A DNA stretch of 8,741 nt from Clostridia bacterium (GCA_900767815.1 CAAGAM010000263.1:1-8741); one strand, 5' to 3'. Shown: positions 1 through 7,520, numbered from the stretch's first letter. The notes: generated from the letters alone by a model not told the origin. A program made the numbers and translations.

Positions 1-319
1 TAGTGGTCGTATATCCGAATACATATCCGAATACCGCTTCGTAGGCACTCGCTGTTCTACTCTTTCCTACAAACGGTAAACTTACGCTCGTAAGACTGTT
101 ACATCCTTTGAATGCTCCTACTCCTATGCTTTCTACGCTGTTCGGGACGACCATAGACTGAATCGTTGTGTTGTTTGCAAAAGCGGAAGCCGCTATTGCA
201 ATTACTTTTACACCACCGATTTGTTCGGGAATCTTAACGATCGTACTGCTACCTGCATATCCCGTAATCGTAATTCCGCTTGTTGCCGAAGTATAGGTAA
301 AGTCCGCCGCTACTGCGTC
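1..319 (-). other. Start of a BspA-type leucine-rich repeat domain (cut by window edge)
   Basis: Residues about 2263-2368 contain ITITGYAGSSTIVKIPEQI, GVKVIAIAASAFANNTTIQS, VVPNSVESIGVGAFKGCNSL and TSVSLPFVG. The 'I..SAF.....I.S...P.SV..IG..AF.GC.SL.S.SLP' pattern is diagnostic of BspA/TpLRR-type LRRs, which bind host or bacterial surface ligands. More LRR units are expected beyond position 1. A perfect 12-bp tandem repeat at 11-34 gives a VFGYVFGY doublet here. Confidence 0.88.
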
Positions 320-3300
320 ACCCGTCCAATAAGCATACACCGTTTTGTTTTGAGCGGGCATTGCCGTATCCGTATACGGAATAGATAAGCTGATGTCCGT
401 ATACAAACCGCCGAGAGTATAACCATCCCTCGTCGTCCAACCCGTTGTGTCAATAGCCGATTGATACTTTTGACAAATAGTATTATTAGTGCCGCCGTTA
501 CCTACAACCGTTACGGTATAGTAGTTTCTTGTGTGGTAATAATTTACCACACGAGAACCATCGGGATTTACATTAACAGTCTGAACGGCAGGAGCGGTAA
601 AGCCCGTGTAATTCTTAACGCTCGGTGATACCGACGTATCAGAAGTACCTCTTAACGTCTGCGCTTCATAGAACGAATACTCGTCGTTGTCAATATTCTG
701 CAAATAATGATTTACAGTGTAAATCGTATTTGTGTTTGCAGTCCATTTTGCCGTGAGCGTTATATCACTTGCCGTAGTCCAAGTTCCGCCGTTATATTTC
801 GTATCACCGTTAAACCAACCTGCAAACGTATAGCCTGTGCGAGTTGGCGTAGGCAACGTATAAGCCGAGTCAAACATTACGGTTTGAGAATCGACGTTCA
901 CGCTACCGCCGTTTGCATCAAACGTAATTGTATAATTGTTCGCCTGCCAATTTGCGGTATAAATTCTGTTACCGTAACTACCCGTCGGAATAACGACAGT
1001 CATCGTCTTGTCGGCAAGGTCAGTTCCCGTCCAACCGATAAAGGTATAGCCCGTGCGAGTAGGCGCGACAAGCGTAATATTTCCGCTTTCTATCGTATAG
1101 TTAAACGGATTAGCCGCGCTGTTCGTTCCATTATTCAGCGTATACGAAATATTGTAGGTGATTGCAACGGGCGTAGTCGTTACAACGTATCCGTTTGAAT
1201 CGTTTGCCCAAACACCTAAACTACTACCCGTATTATCGGTAATCGCAACCCCGTTGTAATACCAAACAGTATAGTAACCCGTATCGCAAGGAAGTGTAAA
1301 ATTACCGTTTTTATAAACTCTTTGCGTGCCAATCTTTACACCGTTTTTATACAGTTCAAGAACAGATTCGTTTGTATCGAGAACAACAAGTTCACGCGTT
1401 TCTTCAAATACGTTACCGACTCTATCCGTTCCGGTAATTTTGTAGACAATCGTTTCATTTACATCGAGCGAACCGTTGACAATCGTAATGTCATACAAAA
1501 CTTCCGCGCCGAAACTGTCGGTCAGACGGAACAACTCATACGGGCTATCACCGTTCTGAATATACGGATATTCTCTTGCAAAAGACAAAGTCGGCGTATC
1601 GTAAATTTTGATACAGGTAATAAGCGCACTCTTTGTTGTATTACCGAGCGCATCCGTTGCTACGATGTAAAGGTTAATCGTATTACCGCCTGCAAGCGTG
1701 TAACCCTCCGCCGCTTCAATAGAAATAGCACAGGCTTCACCAAAACCATTTACGGCAGACGCACCGAATTCTTCACCTCTCGACGTCTTTTTAATTCTCG
1801 TGGAAGCCGCCGCATTGTAAGTCAAGGTGATATTGTCGGAAGAATAAACTTTAACGTCCTGCATTACGACTGAATACTCGTTTCCGAGCGCATCTACGGT
1901 AGAAAGCCTGAACTTCACAACGTTTCCGCCCGCAATCGTTCCGCTTTCCACTGTAACGGTTACGACCAACTCACCATTATGGCTGTCCTTTGCCACAGCA
2001 GAGAACAGATTTGCGTTTACCGTATCCGTTACTTTCATCGAATCCTTTGCGGTATCGAACGAAATCGTCGGCGTGCCGTAAATACGAATACCGCTGATAG
2101 TTCTCGTCTGAGCGTTACCGAGATGATCGGTTGCCGTCACGAGATAGGTAAGCGTTTGTCCTGCAGTCTGTACGCCTTCCGTTAAAGTAAGCGTTACGTT
2201 TGAAAGTCGATTATTAAAACTGTCTTTTGCGATAATACCGAGAGTGTCAAGCGAAATGGTATCGTCAACTTTGAAAGAAGTTTTTGTCGCTCCACCGATG
2301 GTCGGCAAACCGTATACCTTTACCGTGTAAGTAATGTAATATGTATTGCCCTTGCTGTCGGTCGCGCTACTCTTCACGGTAATCGTAATACCGCCCGAAA
2401 TCGTTCCGCTCTGTTTTACGGTCGTTACCGTGAGCGACTCCCCGAAACTATCGACAGCCGAAACGCCGAACAGTTCATTTCCGACGGTATCGGTAGCCTT
2501 CATATCGTTTTTCGTTGTATCGCGCGTGATGACAGGCGCACCATAAACTTTTACGTTTGCTATTTCTACCTTAGCCTCGTTGCCCGTAATATCCGTTGCG
2601 GAAATTACAATCGTAACAAGATCTCCCGCACTGTAATTTGATTCTTTTACAGAAACGGAAACAGAGAGAGCCGTACCGAGCGTATCGGTTGCGCTTGCGC
2701 CCCAAAGCGCCGCATTGAGAGTATCGGAAAGATTGAAATAATCTTTTTCCGTATCATAGGAGAGCGTGGGTATGCCATAAACCTTAATATTACTAATTGT
2801 TTTTGTTGCGTATGCTCCGTAAAGACCGTTTGCAACCAATCTTACCGTAACGGTTTTACCTGCGGCAAATGTTCCGCCTATAACGCTGACGGTAATATTT
2901 ACGGGATTTCCGTCCGTATCAATCGCAGTCGCATTGTAAGTATCGGGCGAAGTTACCGTGTCATTGATACTGATTTCAGTCGTATCGTCACACGAAATAG
3001 ATACCGAATATTCAATCCACTTTGCATAAAGCGTAACATTTTCCGCAGGCATTGTGGTGAAATGATATTCGTTTGTCAAATTGCTGTCGGTAAACCAACC
3101 AACAAATGACTTTTCACTCCAATTCGGCTTTGTGGGAGCAGTTACGGCAGAACCGTAATCTTGCGTAATAGAATCGACAGTGCTACCGCCGTTCGATACG
3201 AAAGAAATCGTATATTGATTGACGTTCCACTTCGGGTAAAGAGTCGTGTTTTCGGCTTTATCCCATACTCTTACAGAATTACCTTCCGCATCTGTGTATT

Positions 3301-6300
3301 GCGTACCCGTTCCGCCTATTCCGTCATACCAACCGGCAAACGTATAGCCGACTCTTGAGATGTCTGTAGAAAGAGTAAACGAAGAACCAAAGGTTACATC
3401 AGAATACTCCTGTGTATCAATCGTTATACTTCCTGTCGTTTTTCCTCCTACTGCAGGATTACCACCTGAGATATAAACCGTAGTGTTTCCGCTACCGCTA
3501 TAACCTGCAGGCCATACGTAGTAAAGCGTGCCTGCTGTTACAGTATAAGTAATCTTAAAGTTATTTCCATCTCCACCGTCATCATCGTATGTCAACTGAG
3601 ATTTGTTACTATTATATAAGAAGCCATATGTATCACTCATTCCACCATTTGTATAAATGGTTACTGAGCCGGAAACAAGCGGAACAAATGCATAGTAATG
3701 CTTTGTAGAGCTTGATTTTGAAACAACGCTTACAGAAAGCGAACCGTTATACGGAATAACACCCGTTCCCGAATAAGAAATCCACTTCGCATAAAGAGTT
3801 ATGTCAGCAGTAACTTCTGCCGCAAAGTTATAAGGATTGCCCGTGCAAGAAGATGTAGTATACCAACCGCCAAAAACATATCCGCTTCGTGTCGGAATAT
3901 TCGGATAAGTCAGGCCGATAGAATTATTTACCGTCTGTGCCGATGGCGCAGTTCCGGAAGCCCCATTCAAATTGAACGAAACAGTGTAAGTTTTTTCTGC
4001 CGTTGTGATAGATCTCGTTCCATCAAGCGAAACCCTGTATGTGTTAGCTCGCCATTGCGCATATAAAACAACAATTCCGTTGTTTTCAGTCGTCAAGTTA
4101 TTGACAGACGCAGAGTTATCATAACTCGTTCCGTTTCCGTCGGCTTCCGTGTTCCAACCGACAAAAGTATATCCCGTGCGAGCAAATCTGTTTACATTCA
4201 GATTTTGCGCCGTCGCATATACAAACGCCTGATTATCCATTCTACCGGAAGTGCTTCCGTTTCCGTCAAATCTGACGCTATAATCAACTCCAATCCAATG
4301 AGCATAAAGAGTTGTGTTAGATGTCTTATCCCAAGTCTTTGCGCTCGTTAAATTTGCATTGTAATATTTCGTTCCGTTGTTTGCAGAATCATAATATCCT
4401 ACAAAAATATATCCCGTTCTCGTAGGAACGCCTCTGATTGAAGGCATTTCGGAGTCATACGTTGCAATTACGCTTCCGTTGTTGCCGTTGCCGTTATTAT
4501 AGTTAAAAGATACGGTATAAGTTCTTGCCTCCCAATAAGCATAAAGTGTTCCTACGCTTGATTTATCCCACTTGTGTAAACTACCCATCGAAGCGGAATA
4601 GTATTGCGTACCTGTACCATTTCTTCCGTCAAAATATCCTTTGAATGTGTACCCCGTTCTGCTCGGTGCGGAAGCAGACGGCATATTAGCGTTAAAAGTC
4701 GCCGCTACACTTGTAGTTCCGCCCGTTCCGCCTTGGCGGTCGAACGATACGTTAAACGTCTTGCCGTTCCAACGAGCGTAAAGCGTCGTATTTTCCGCTT
4801 TATTCCAATTTCTAACGCTCTTCATTTCGGCGTCGTAATATTGAACGCCGTCTGCATCGTAATAACCTGCAAAATTGTAGCCCGTATATGTCGGAGCGGT
4901 TGCCGTGGGCATTGCAGAATCATATGTTGCGCTTACAGAGTTTGTTCCGTTTACACCACCGTTTTTGTCAAACGTTACGGAATAAGTATTTGCTTCCCAT
5001 TTCGCATAAACGTTAACGATTGCGCCATCTTCACTCGAAAGATTAAGCACTTCTTGTTCGTTTATATACAGAGTGCCGCTCCCGTCGCTATTTGTCGTCC
5101 ACCCCTTGAAAGTGTAACCCGTTAAGACAAAACGGTTTGCAGTCAAAGTATCCGCCGAATCATAGGTCAGCGTTTGATTGCTCATTGTTCCCGTTGCTTT
5201 AGAGTTATTCTTGTTGAATTTTATAGAATAAGTCGCAGGAGTCCACTTTGCAAAGAGCTCAATATTGCCGATACTTCCGTTCGGAATAACCTTTACTCTT
5301 TCATTATCATTGTAATCATTACTCGTATACCAACCGCCAAATACGTAACCGAGTTTTGTCGGATTTTCAAGCGTTATCGTGGCAGAAGCAACATTATATT
5401 TTTCGGGATTTTCCGCAGCATTCGTTCCGCCGTTCAAATTGTAGATAATAGAGTAATCAACAATTTCCCATACAGCGGTATATGTTCTATCCCCCGTACT
5501 GTTATTACGAATCGTTACGCTAATTACTGTGCCAGTAATATCCGTTCCCATCCAACCGACAAACCTATACCCTCTCTTAGTCGGCGCATTAAGCGTAATA
5601 TCTCCGCTTTCAATCGTGTAGTTTTTCGGATTATCGCTCGTAAACTCGCCACCATTCAAGTTATAAGTGATATTATAATTCGCGAGCGTCCATTTTGCCC
5701 AAAGTGTAATATCTCCTGTACTGCCGGACGTAATTGTCGTAATCTTTGAGTCAGCCGCACAGTCTGCATTCGTGTACCATCCGTCAAACACATATCCGCG
5801 GCGAGTTGCACTTTCAAGATAAATATTCGCATTCGTTACAGCATATTCGGAAGGATTCTTTTCACTGTTTACACCGCCATTCAGGTTGTATGTAATTGAG
5901 TATCCGTCAAGCGTCCAATTTGCTACATATTCCCTGTTTCCAATACTATTCGCGCCAATAATAACGGTAAGTGTAGGCTCGGTCAAATCCGTTCCCGTCC
6001 AACCGGCAAATATATAACCTGCTTTTGTCGGATTAACAAGCGTTATATTGCTATCTTCAACGGTATATTTCAACGGATTGTTTCCGTTCAAAACACCGCC
6101 GCCAAGATCATATTCGATTGTGTATTCGGTTGCGTGCCAATGTGCTTCGAGAGTTATATCGGTATCGTAATTCCAAACTCCCGCCGTTATAAGATTATCA
6201 CCATAATACCAACCTTCAAAATCATAGCCGCGCTTTGTCGTTTCTTTCAGCGTGAACGCAGAATCGTAAACGGCATCTGCGGTTTTAGCCTCAATATCGC

Positions 6301-7105
6301 CGCCATTCGTGTTATAAGTAATTTTATATGTATTTGCCTTCCAAGAAGCGACAACGATTTTATTTTCTGTTATGGGGTTCGTAAAATCATAATTCCAAGA
6401 TACAAAACTATAACCCGTTTTAGCAGTGGTCGGTGCTTCTGCAAAAGAATCTTCTTCAACCTTTTGATTCTCTACGGCTGAACCTCCGTTCGTATCGAAA
6501 ATAACACTATAAACAGGGCGACGTCTGATTTTTAATGTATAAAGTTGTGTCGCGCCGTTCTCTGCCGTAACTAAAACATAATATGTATTGTCACCAACAG
6601 CGAGCGTTGCTGTTTTACTTGCAATCGTTTGATTCCCGTAAATATCCGAAGATAGAGTCCACGAACTACGAGAATTTACCGTAACAAGAGTACCCAAAGA
6701 AACCGAAGCGGTTGAATTCGATACTTTCATTGAATATTTCGTTTCAGTCACCTTATCAAATTCAGCAAATTCAGCCTGCGTTCCTTTTACTTGTTCAGGA
6801 GTCGTCCATTTTGCATAGACGGACATATTGCTGGACAACGGTGCGTCCAACAACGAGTTTGCGGAAAACGGTTTTTTCCACGAATCCTTGTCCCAATACC
6901 ATCCGTCGAATACATACCCGTCCTTTTCGGGATCGTTCGGCATTTTCAGTACTTCTTCGCCGTTGGTATTGATGGTAGCATAGACAGCGTCATCGACAAT
7001 AAAATCGACCTTGAATTCCATTTTACCGCAAGCGGCAAACACCATCACTACTGACAATAGCAACATTAAAAAAGTGCTGACTTTAAGAACAGAACGTTTT
7101 AACAT
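1..7105 (-). CDS. Giant multidomain surface lipoprotein with InlB B-type (Flg_new) repeats, Ig-like repeats and BspA-type LRR; C-terminus outside window
   Basis: One minus-strand frame is open for 2368 codons from ATG at 7105-7103 to the window edge; I translated it throughout and found no stop. The start is fixed by an AGAGGAGG ribosome binding site 5 nt upstream and a lipoprotein signal peptide (MLKRSVLK, hydrophobic stretch, then VFAAC with Cys26). Domains by residue: InlB B-type repeat 29-100; cadherin-like beta sandwich about 121-196; twelve InlB B-type repeats 197-1108; PPC-like domain about 1115-1213; two more repeats about 1219-1363; seven Ig/HYR-like repeats 1364-1908; a degenerate stretch to about 1978; two repeats 1979-2121; MucBP-like unit 2122-2194; one repeat 2195-2260; BspA-type LRR from about 2263. 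Such proteins act as cell-surface adhesins or ligand binders anchored by the N-terminal lipid. The exact ligand is unknown. No catalytic domain is seen. Expression is probably controlled by the invertible promoters at 7161-7588. Confidence 0.95.
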   Translation of the reverse strand, partial: MLKRSVLKVSTFLMLLLSVVMVFAACGKMEFKVDFIVDDAVYATINTNGEEVLKMPNDPEKDGYVFDGWYWDKDSWKKPFSANSLLDAPLSSNMSVYAKWTTPEQVKGTQAEFAEFDKVTETKYSMKVSNSTASVSLGTLVTVNSRSSWTLSSDIYGNQTIASKTATLAVGDNTYYVLVTAENGATQLYTLKIRRRPVYSVIFDTNGGSAVENQKVEEDSFAEAPTTAKTGYSFVSWNYDFTNPITENKIVVASWKANTYKITYNTNGGDIEAKTADAVYDSAFTLKETTKRGYDFEGWYYGDNLITAGVWNYDTDITLEAHWHATEYTIEYDLGGGVLNGNNPLKYTVEDSNITLVNPTKAGYIFAGWTGTDLTEPTLTVIIGANSIGNREYVANWTLDGYSITYNLNGGVNSEKNPSEYAVTNANIYLESATRRGYVFDGWYTNADCAADSKITTITSGSTGDITLWAKWTLANYNITYNLNGGEFTSDNPKNYTIESGDITLNAPTKRGYRFVGWMGTDITGTVISVTIRNNSTGDRTYTAVWEIVDYSIIYNLNGGTNAAENPEKYNVASATITLENPTKLGYVFGGWYTSNDYNDNERVKVIPNGSIGNIELFAKWTPATYSIKFNKNNSKATGTMSNQTLTYDSADTLTANRFVLTGYTFKGWTTNSDGSGTLYINEQEVLNLSSEDGAIVNVYAKWEANTYSVTFDKNGGVNGTNSVSATYDSAMPTATAPTYTGYNFAGYYDADGVQYYDAEMKSVRNWNKAENTTLYARWNGKTFNVSFDRQGGTGGTTSVAATFNANMPSASAPSRTGYTFKGYFDGRNGTGTQYYSASMGSLHKWDKSSVGTLYAYWEARTYTVSFNYNNGNGNNGSVIATYDSEMPSIRGVPTRTGYIFVGYYDSANNGTKYYNANLTSAKTWDKTSNTTLYAHWIGVDYSVRFDGNGSTSGRMDNQAFVYATAQNLNVNRFARTGYTFVGWNTEADGNGTSYDNSASVNNLTTENNGIVVLYAQWRANTYRVSLDGTRSITTAEKTYTVSFNLNGASGTAPSAQTVNNSIGLTYPNIPTRSGYVFGGWYTTSSCTGNPYNFAAEVTADITLYAKWISYSGTGVIPYNGSLSVSVVSKSSSTKHYYAFVPLVSGSVTIYTNGGMSDTYGFLYNSNKSQLTYDDDGGDGNNFKITYTVTAGTLYYVWPAGYSGSGNTTVYISGGNPAVGGKTTGSITIDTQEYSDVTFGSSFTLSTDISRVGYTFAGWYDGIGGTGTQYTDAEGNSVRVWDKAENTTLYPKWNVNQYTISFVSNGGSTVDSITQDYGSAVTAPTKPNWSEKSFVGWFTDSNLTNEYHFTTMPAENVTLYAKWIEYSVSISCDDTTEISINDTVTSPDTYNATAIDTDGNPVNITVSVIGGTFAAGKTVTVRLVANGLYGAYATKTISNIKVYGIPTLSYDTEKDYFNLSDTLNAALWGASATDTLGTALSVSVSVKESNYSAGDLVTIVISATDITGNEAKVEIANVKVYGAPVITRDTTKNDMKATDTVGNELFGVSAVDSFGESLTVTTVKQSGTISGGITITVKSSATDSKGNTYYITYTVKVYGLPTIGGATKTSFKVDDTISLDTLGIIAKDSFNNRLSNVTLTLTEGVQTAGQTLTYLVTATDHLGNAQTRTISGIRIYGTPTISFDTAKDSMKVTDTVNANLFSAVAKDSHNGELVVTVTVESGTIAGGNVVKFRLSTVDALGNEYSVVMQDVKVYSSDNITLTYNAAASTRIKKTSRGEEFGASAVNGFGEACAISIEAAEGYTLAGGNTINLYIVATDALGNTTKSALITCIKIYDTPTLSFAREYPYIQNGDSPYELFRLTDSFGAEVLYDITIVNGSLDVNETIVYKITGTDRVGNVFEETRELVVLDTNESVLELYKNGVKIGTQRVYKNGNFTLPCDTGYYTVWYYNGVAITDNTGSSLGVWANDSNGYVVTTTPVAITYNISYTLNNGTNSAANPFNYTIESGNITLVAPTRTGYTFIGWTGTDLADKTMTVVIPTGSYGNRIYTANWQANNYTITFDANGGSVNVDSQTVMFDSAYTLPTPTRTGYTFAGWFNGDTKYNGGTWTTASDITLTAKWTANTNTIYTVNHYLQNIDNDEYSFYEAQTLRGTSDTSVSPSVKNYTGFTAPAVQTVNVNPDGSRVVNYYHTRNYYTVTVVGNGGTNNTICQKYQSAIDTTGWTTRDGYTLGGLYTDISLSIPYTDTAMPAQNKTVYAYWTGDAVAADFTYTSATSGITITGYAGSSTIVKIPEQIGGVKVIAIAASAFANNTTIQSMVVPNSVESIGVGAFKGCNSLTSVSLPFVGKSRTASAYEAVFGYVFGYTTT
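11..34. repeat. Perfect 12-bp tandem duplication, in frame
   Basis: ATATCCGAATAC occurs twice back to back (11-22 and 23-34). On the minus strand it encodes Val-Phe-Gly-Tyr twice. The length is a multiple of three, so the frame is kept. It lies in a loop within the LRR domain. Confidence 0.8.
524..742 (-). other. MucBP-like repeat unit within the lipoprotein
   Basis: Residues 2122-2194 read YTVNHYLQNIDND, then a middle section with LRGTSDT, then YTGFTAP and VVNYYHTRN. This 'Y.V.HY.Q......Y......L.G..........Y.GF......T......VV.YYYTRN' pattern is the MucBP-like repeat common in Firmicute surface proteins next to InlB B-type repeats. It occurs once here, between two such repeats. Binding of host glycoprotein is a family-level possibility and is not shown by the sequence. 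Confidence 0.65.
1382..3016 (-). repeat. Seven tandem ~78-residue Ig/HYR-like repeats within the lipoprotein
   Basis: Residues 1364-1908 form seven units with a very regular period. Most units end in a strand like NVKVYGAPVI (KVYG or its variants KVYS, RIYG and KIYD at about residues 1441, 1519, 1596, 1674, 1752 and 1832), so the period is 75-80 residues, or about 235 bp. Six units contain an ATDxxGN-type motif (ATDITGN, ATDSKGN, ATDHLGN, TVDALGN, ATDALGN, GTDRVGN), and the first has a degenerate version. This is typical of HYR/Ig-like beta sandwiches in bacterial surface stalks. The assignment to a particular Pfam family is uncertain; the repeat structure itself is clear. Confidence 0.8.
3467..3763 (-). 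other. PPC-like (bacterial pre-peptidase C-terminal type) beta domain within the lipoprotein
   Basis: Residues about 1115-1213 contain KHYYAFVPLVSGSVTIYT, then DTYGFLYNSNKSQLTYDDDGG, then GNNFKITYTVTAGTLYYVW. This order (YY.F.P..SG..TIYT, DTYG.LY, L.YDDDGG..NNF, VTAG..YYV) matches the PPC domain, a jelly-roll beta domain usually attached to secreted peptidases and surface proteins. The acidic DDDGGDG loop is a likely cation-binding site. No peptidase is seen in the window, so here it is probably a binding or spacer module. Confidence 0.75.
3782..6517 (-). repeat. Array of twelve tandem InlB B-type (Listeria-Bacteroides, Flg_new) repeats
   Basis: Residues 197-1108 consist of twelve consecutive units of about 65-90 residues. 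Each opens with a strand such as YSITYNLNGG, has a middle PTRTGYTFVGW-type turn, and closes with LYAKW or a variant (VASW, EAHW, VANW, WAKW, TAVW, LFAKW, VYAKW, LYARW, LYAYW, LYAHW, LYAQW). The final Trp residues fall near 255, 323, 397, 472, 546, 621, 703, 779, 858, 937, 1018 and 1108. These domains are small beta-grasp-like modules that act as stalks in surface proteins. The units differ in sequence, so this is an old expansion and not a fresh tandem duplication. Six further copies lie elsewhere in the protein (residues 29-100, about 1219-1293, 1294-1363, 1979-2053, 2054-2121 and 2195-2260). Confidence 0.9.
6518..6745 (-). other. Cadherin-like beta-sandwich domain within the lipoprotein
   Basis: Residues about 121-196 run from KYSMKVSNSTASVSL through an all-beta stretch to LAVGDNTYYVLVTAENGA and then QLYTLKIRRR. 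The 'L.VG.N...V.VTAENG.T..YTL.I.R' pattern is that of the cadherin-like beta-sandwich family often found in Firmicute surface proteins. It sits between the first InlB B-type repeat and the main array, probably as a stalk or adhesion module. Confidence 0.7.
7028..7105 (-). other. Lipoprotein (type II) signal peptide of the giant surface protein
   Basis: Residues 1-26 have two early basic residues (Lys3, Arg4) plus Lys8, a hydrophobic core rich in Leu, Val and Met at residues 9-23, and a lipobox-like Phe-Ala-Ala-Cys with the Cys at residue 26 followed by Gly-Lys. Lgt would be expected to lipidate Cys26 and signal peptidase II to cleave before it, tethering the protein to the outer face of the membrane. 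Phe at -3 is less usual than Leu, but the rest of the signal is convincing. Confidence 0.88.
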
Positions 7106-7110
7106 AATAT

Positions 7111-7118
7111 CCTCCTCT
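7111..7118 (-). promoter_or_regulatory. Ribosome binding site of the giant lipoprotein
   Basis: On the minus strand AGAGGAGG lies 5 nt before the ATG at 7105. It is a near-perfect anti-16S match, implying efficient translation whenever the message is made. Confidence 0.9.
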
Positions 7119-7160
7119 GTCTTGTTACAACTTTTTATAATGACAAATTTAAGAATCCCT

Positions 7161-7189
7161 TGTTCATCTAATATGATAATAGATGAACA
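7161..7189 (-). repeat. Inverted-repeat site A (putative recombination site, pair A/B)
   Basis: Near-perfect palindrome centred on 7175: TGTTCATCTA at 7161-7170 and TAGATGAACA at 7180-7189, with the inner bases also pairing except one position. Read on the minus strand its centre is TCATCTATTATCATA (7186-7172), identical to the centre of site B read on the plus strand. Two opposed 10-12 bp arms around a short spacer is the usual form of a tyrosine-recombinase core site. Confidence 0.8.
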
Positions 7190-7205
7190 TATTCCTGTGA
7201 TTGAA

Positions 7206-7215
7206 TCATCTATTT
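7206..7215 (+). repeat. Half-site (single recombinase-arm motif) beside site A
   Basis: TCATCTATTT begins 15 nt after the TAATAGATGAACAT arm of site A. It matches one arm of the core sites without an opposing arm. An equivalent motif lies at the same distance from site C. Confidence 0.5.
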
Positions 7216-7259
7216 GACTAAAAATGTATCTTTTTTTCTTATAATAAGTGTAAAAGATA

Positions 7260-7288
7260 TTGCACTTTGCAAGCCGTTGTGATATAAT
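7260..7288 (+). promoter_or_regulatory. Promoter P1 in invertible segment 1, pointing away from the lipoprotein gene
   Basis: TTGCAC at 7260-7265, a 17-nt spacer, and TATAAT at 7283-7288. The -10 hexamer is perfect and the -35 matches TTGACA at four of six positions. Start of transcription would be about 7295, just before site B. In this orientation the transcript meets the terminator at 7330-7362 after about 60 nt and encodes nothing. A second, weaker candidate (TTGACT 7214-7219 with TATAAT 7240-7245) has a 20-nt spacer and is less likely. Confidence 0.65.
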
Positions 7289-7302
7289 AACTATGTATAA
7301 AG

Positions 7303-7325
7303 TCATCTATTATCATAATCAATGA
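7303..7325 (+). repeat. Inverted-repeat site B (putative recombination site, pair A/B)
   Basis: TCATCTATTAT, central C at 7314, then ATAATCAATGA. The left arm matches the other sites well. The right arm is degenerate, with two internal mismatches to the left arm. The 15 bases at 7303-7317 are identical to the minus strand of site A, and the outer ATGAAC also matches. Confidence 0.72.
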
Positions 7326-7329
7326 ACCG

Positions 7330-7362
7330 AAAGCAGAGTGTCTAATGCTCTGCTTTTTCTTT
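7330..7362 (+). terminator. Rightward intrinsic terminator after site B
   Basis: AAAGCAGAG (7330-7338), a 9-nt loop, CTCTGCTTT (7348-7356), and a T-rich tail TTTTTCTTT (7354-7362). The T tract exists only for plus-strand transcription. On the minus strand the same hairpin is followed by CGG, so leftward transcription toward the lipoprotein should pass. It would stop the transcript from P1 in its present orientation. Confidence 0.82.
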
Positions 7363-7402
7363 GCAAGTAAGTCTAAATAGATGACATTTTACCATTTTCA
7401 CA

Positions 7403-7429
7403 GTTCATCTATTAGTGTAATAGATGAAC
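7403..7429 (-). repeat. Inverted-repeat site C (putative recombination site, pair C/D)
   Basis: Perfect 12-bp arms GTTCATCTATTA (7403-7414) and TAATAGATGAAC (7418-7429) around a 3-nt centre GTG. Read on the minus strand, 7424-7409 is TCTATTACACTAATAG, identical to site D on the plus strand. Its right arm plus the next two bases (TAATAGATGAACAT, 7418-7431) is also identical to that of site A (7177-7190). Confidence 0.85.
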
Positions 7430-7446
7430 ATTGAGTTGTAAAACGA

Positions 7447-7456
7447 TCACCTATTT
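7447..7456 (+). repeat. Half-site (single recombinase-arm motif) beside site C
   Basis: TCACCTATTT begins 15 nt after the TAATAGATGAACAT arm of site C, the same spacing and orientation as the half-site next to site A. A third isolated half-site, AAATAGATGA at 7375-7384, lies between sites B and C in the opposite orientation. These may be accessory recombinase contacts or remnants of older sites. Confidence 0.5.
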
Positions 7457-7520
7457 ACAGAAAATTGAAAAAATTTGATTTTGAAGATAAGTTATTTTAC
7501 GGGATAAGTACAAATTACTA

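Larger units (their letters stand above)
7161..7325. other. Invertible promoter segment 1 (predicted), bounded by sites A and B
   Basis: Sites A and B are inverted relative to each other and share the 15-base core TCATCTATTATCATA. They enclose about 113 bp (7190-7302) with no ORF and a SigA-type promoter at 7260-7288 that currently points right, away from the lipoprotein gene. Inversion would place that promoter facing left, giving a leader of roughly 100 nt that passes through site A to the AGGAGG and ATG at 7105. That A and B are recombination sites is inferred from their symmetry, matching centres, inverted orientation and position beside a tyrosine recombinase gene. Confidence 0.72.

Noticed and set aside
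707..7217. Many plus-strand open frames (up to 191 codons) across the lipoprotein region
   Set aside because: They are antisense to one continuous 2368-codon frame with clear domains. Their translations are rich in Arg, Ile and Cys with no recognisable domain, and the openness follows from the Thr/Asn/Val/Tyr-rich composition of the true strand.
7214..7245. Promoter TTGACT with TATAAT
   Set aside because: The spacer is 20 nt, too long for a good SigA promoter. The 17-nt pair at 7260-7288 in the same segment is preferred.
7294..7322. Leftward promoter TTGATT with TATACA on the minus strand
   Set aside because: The -10 lacks the conserved final T and the -35 is poor; too weak to call as a promoter of the lipoprotein gene.
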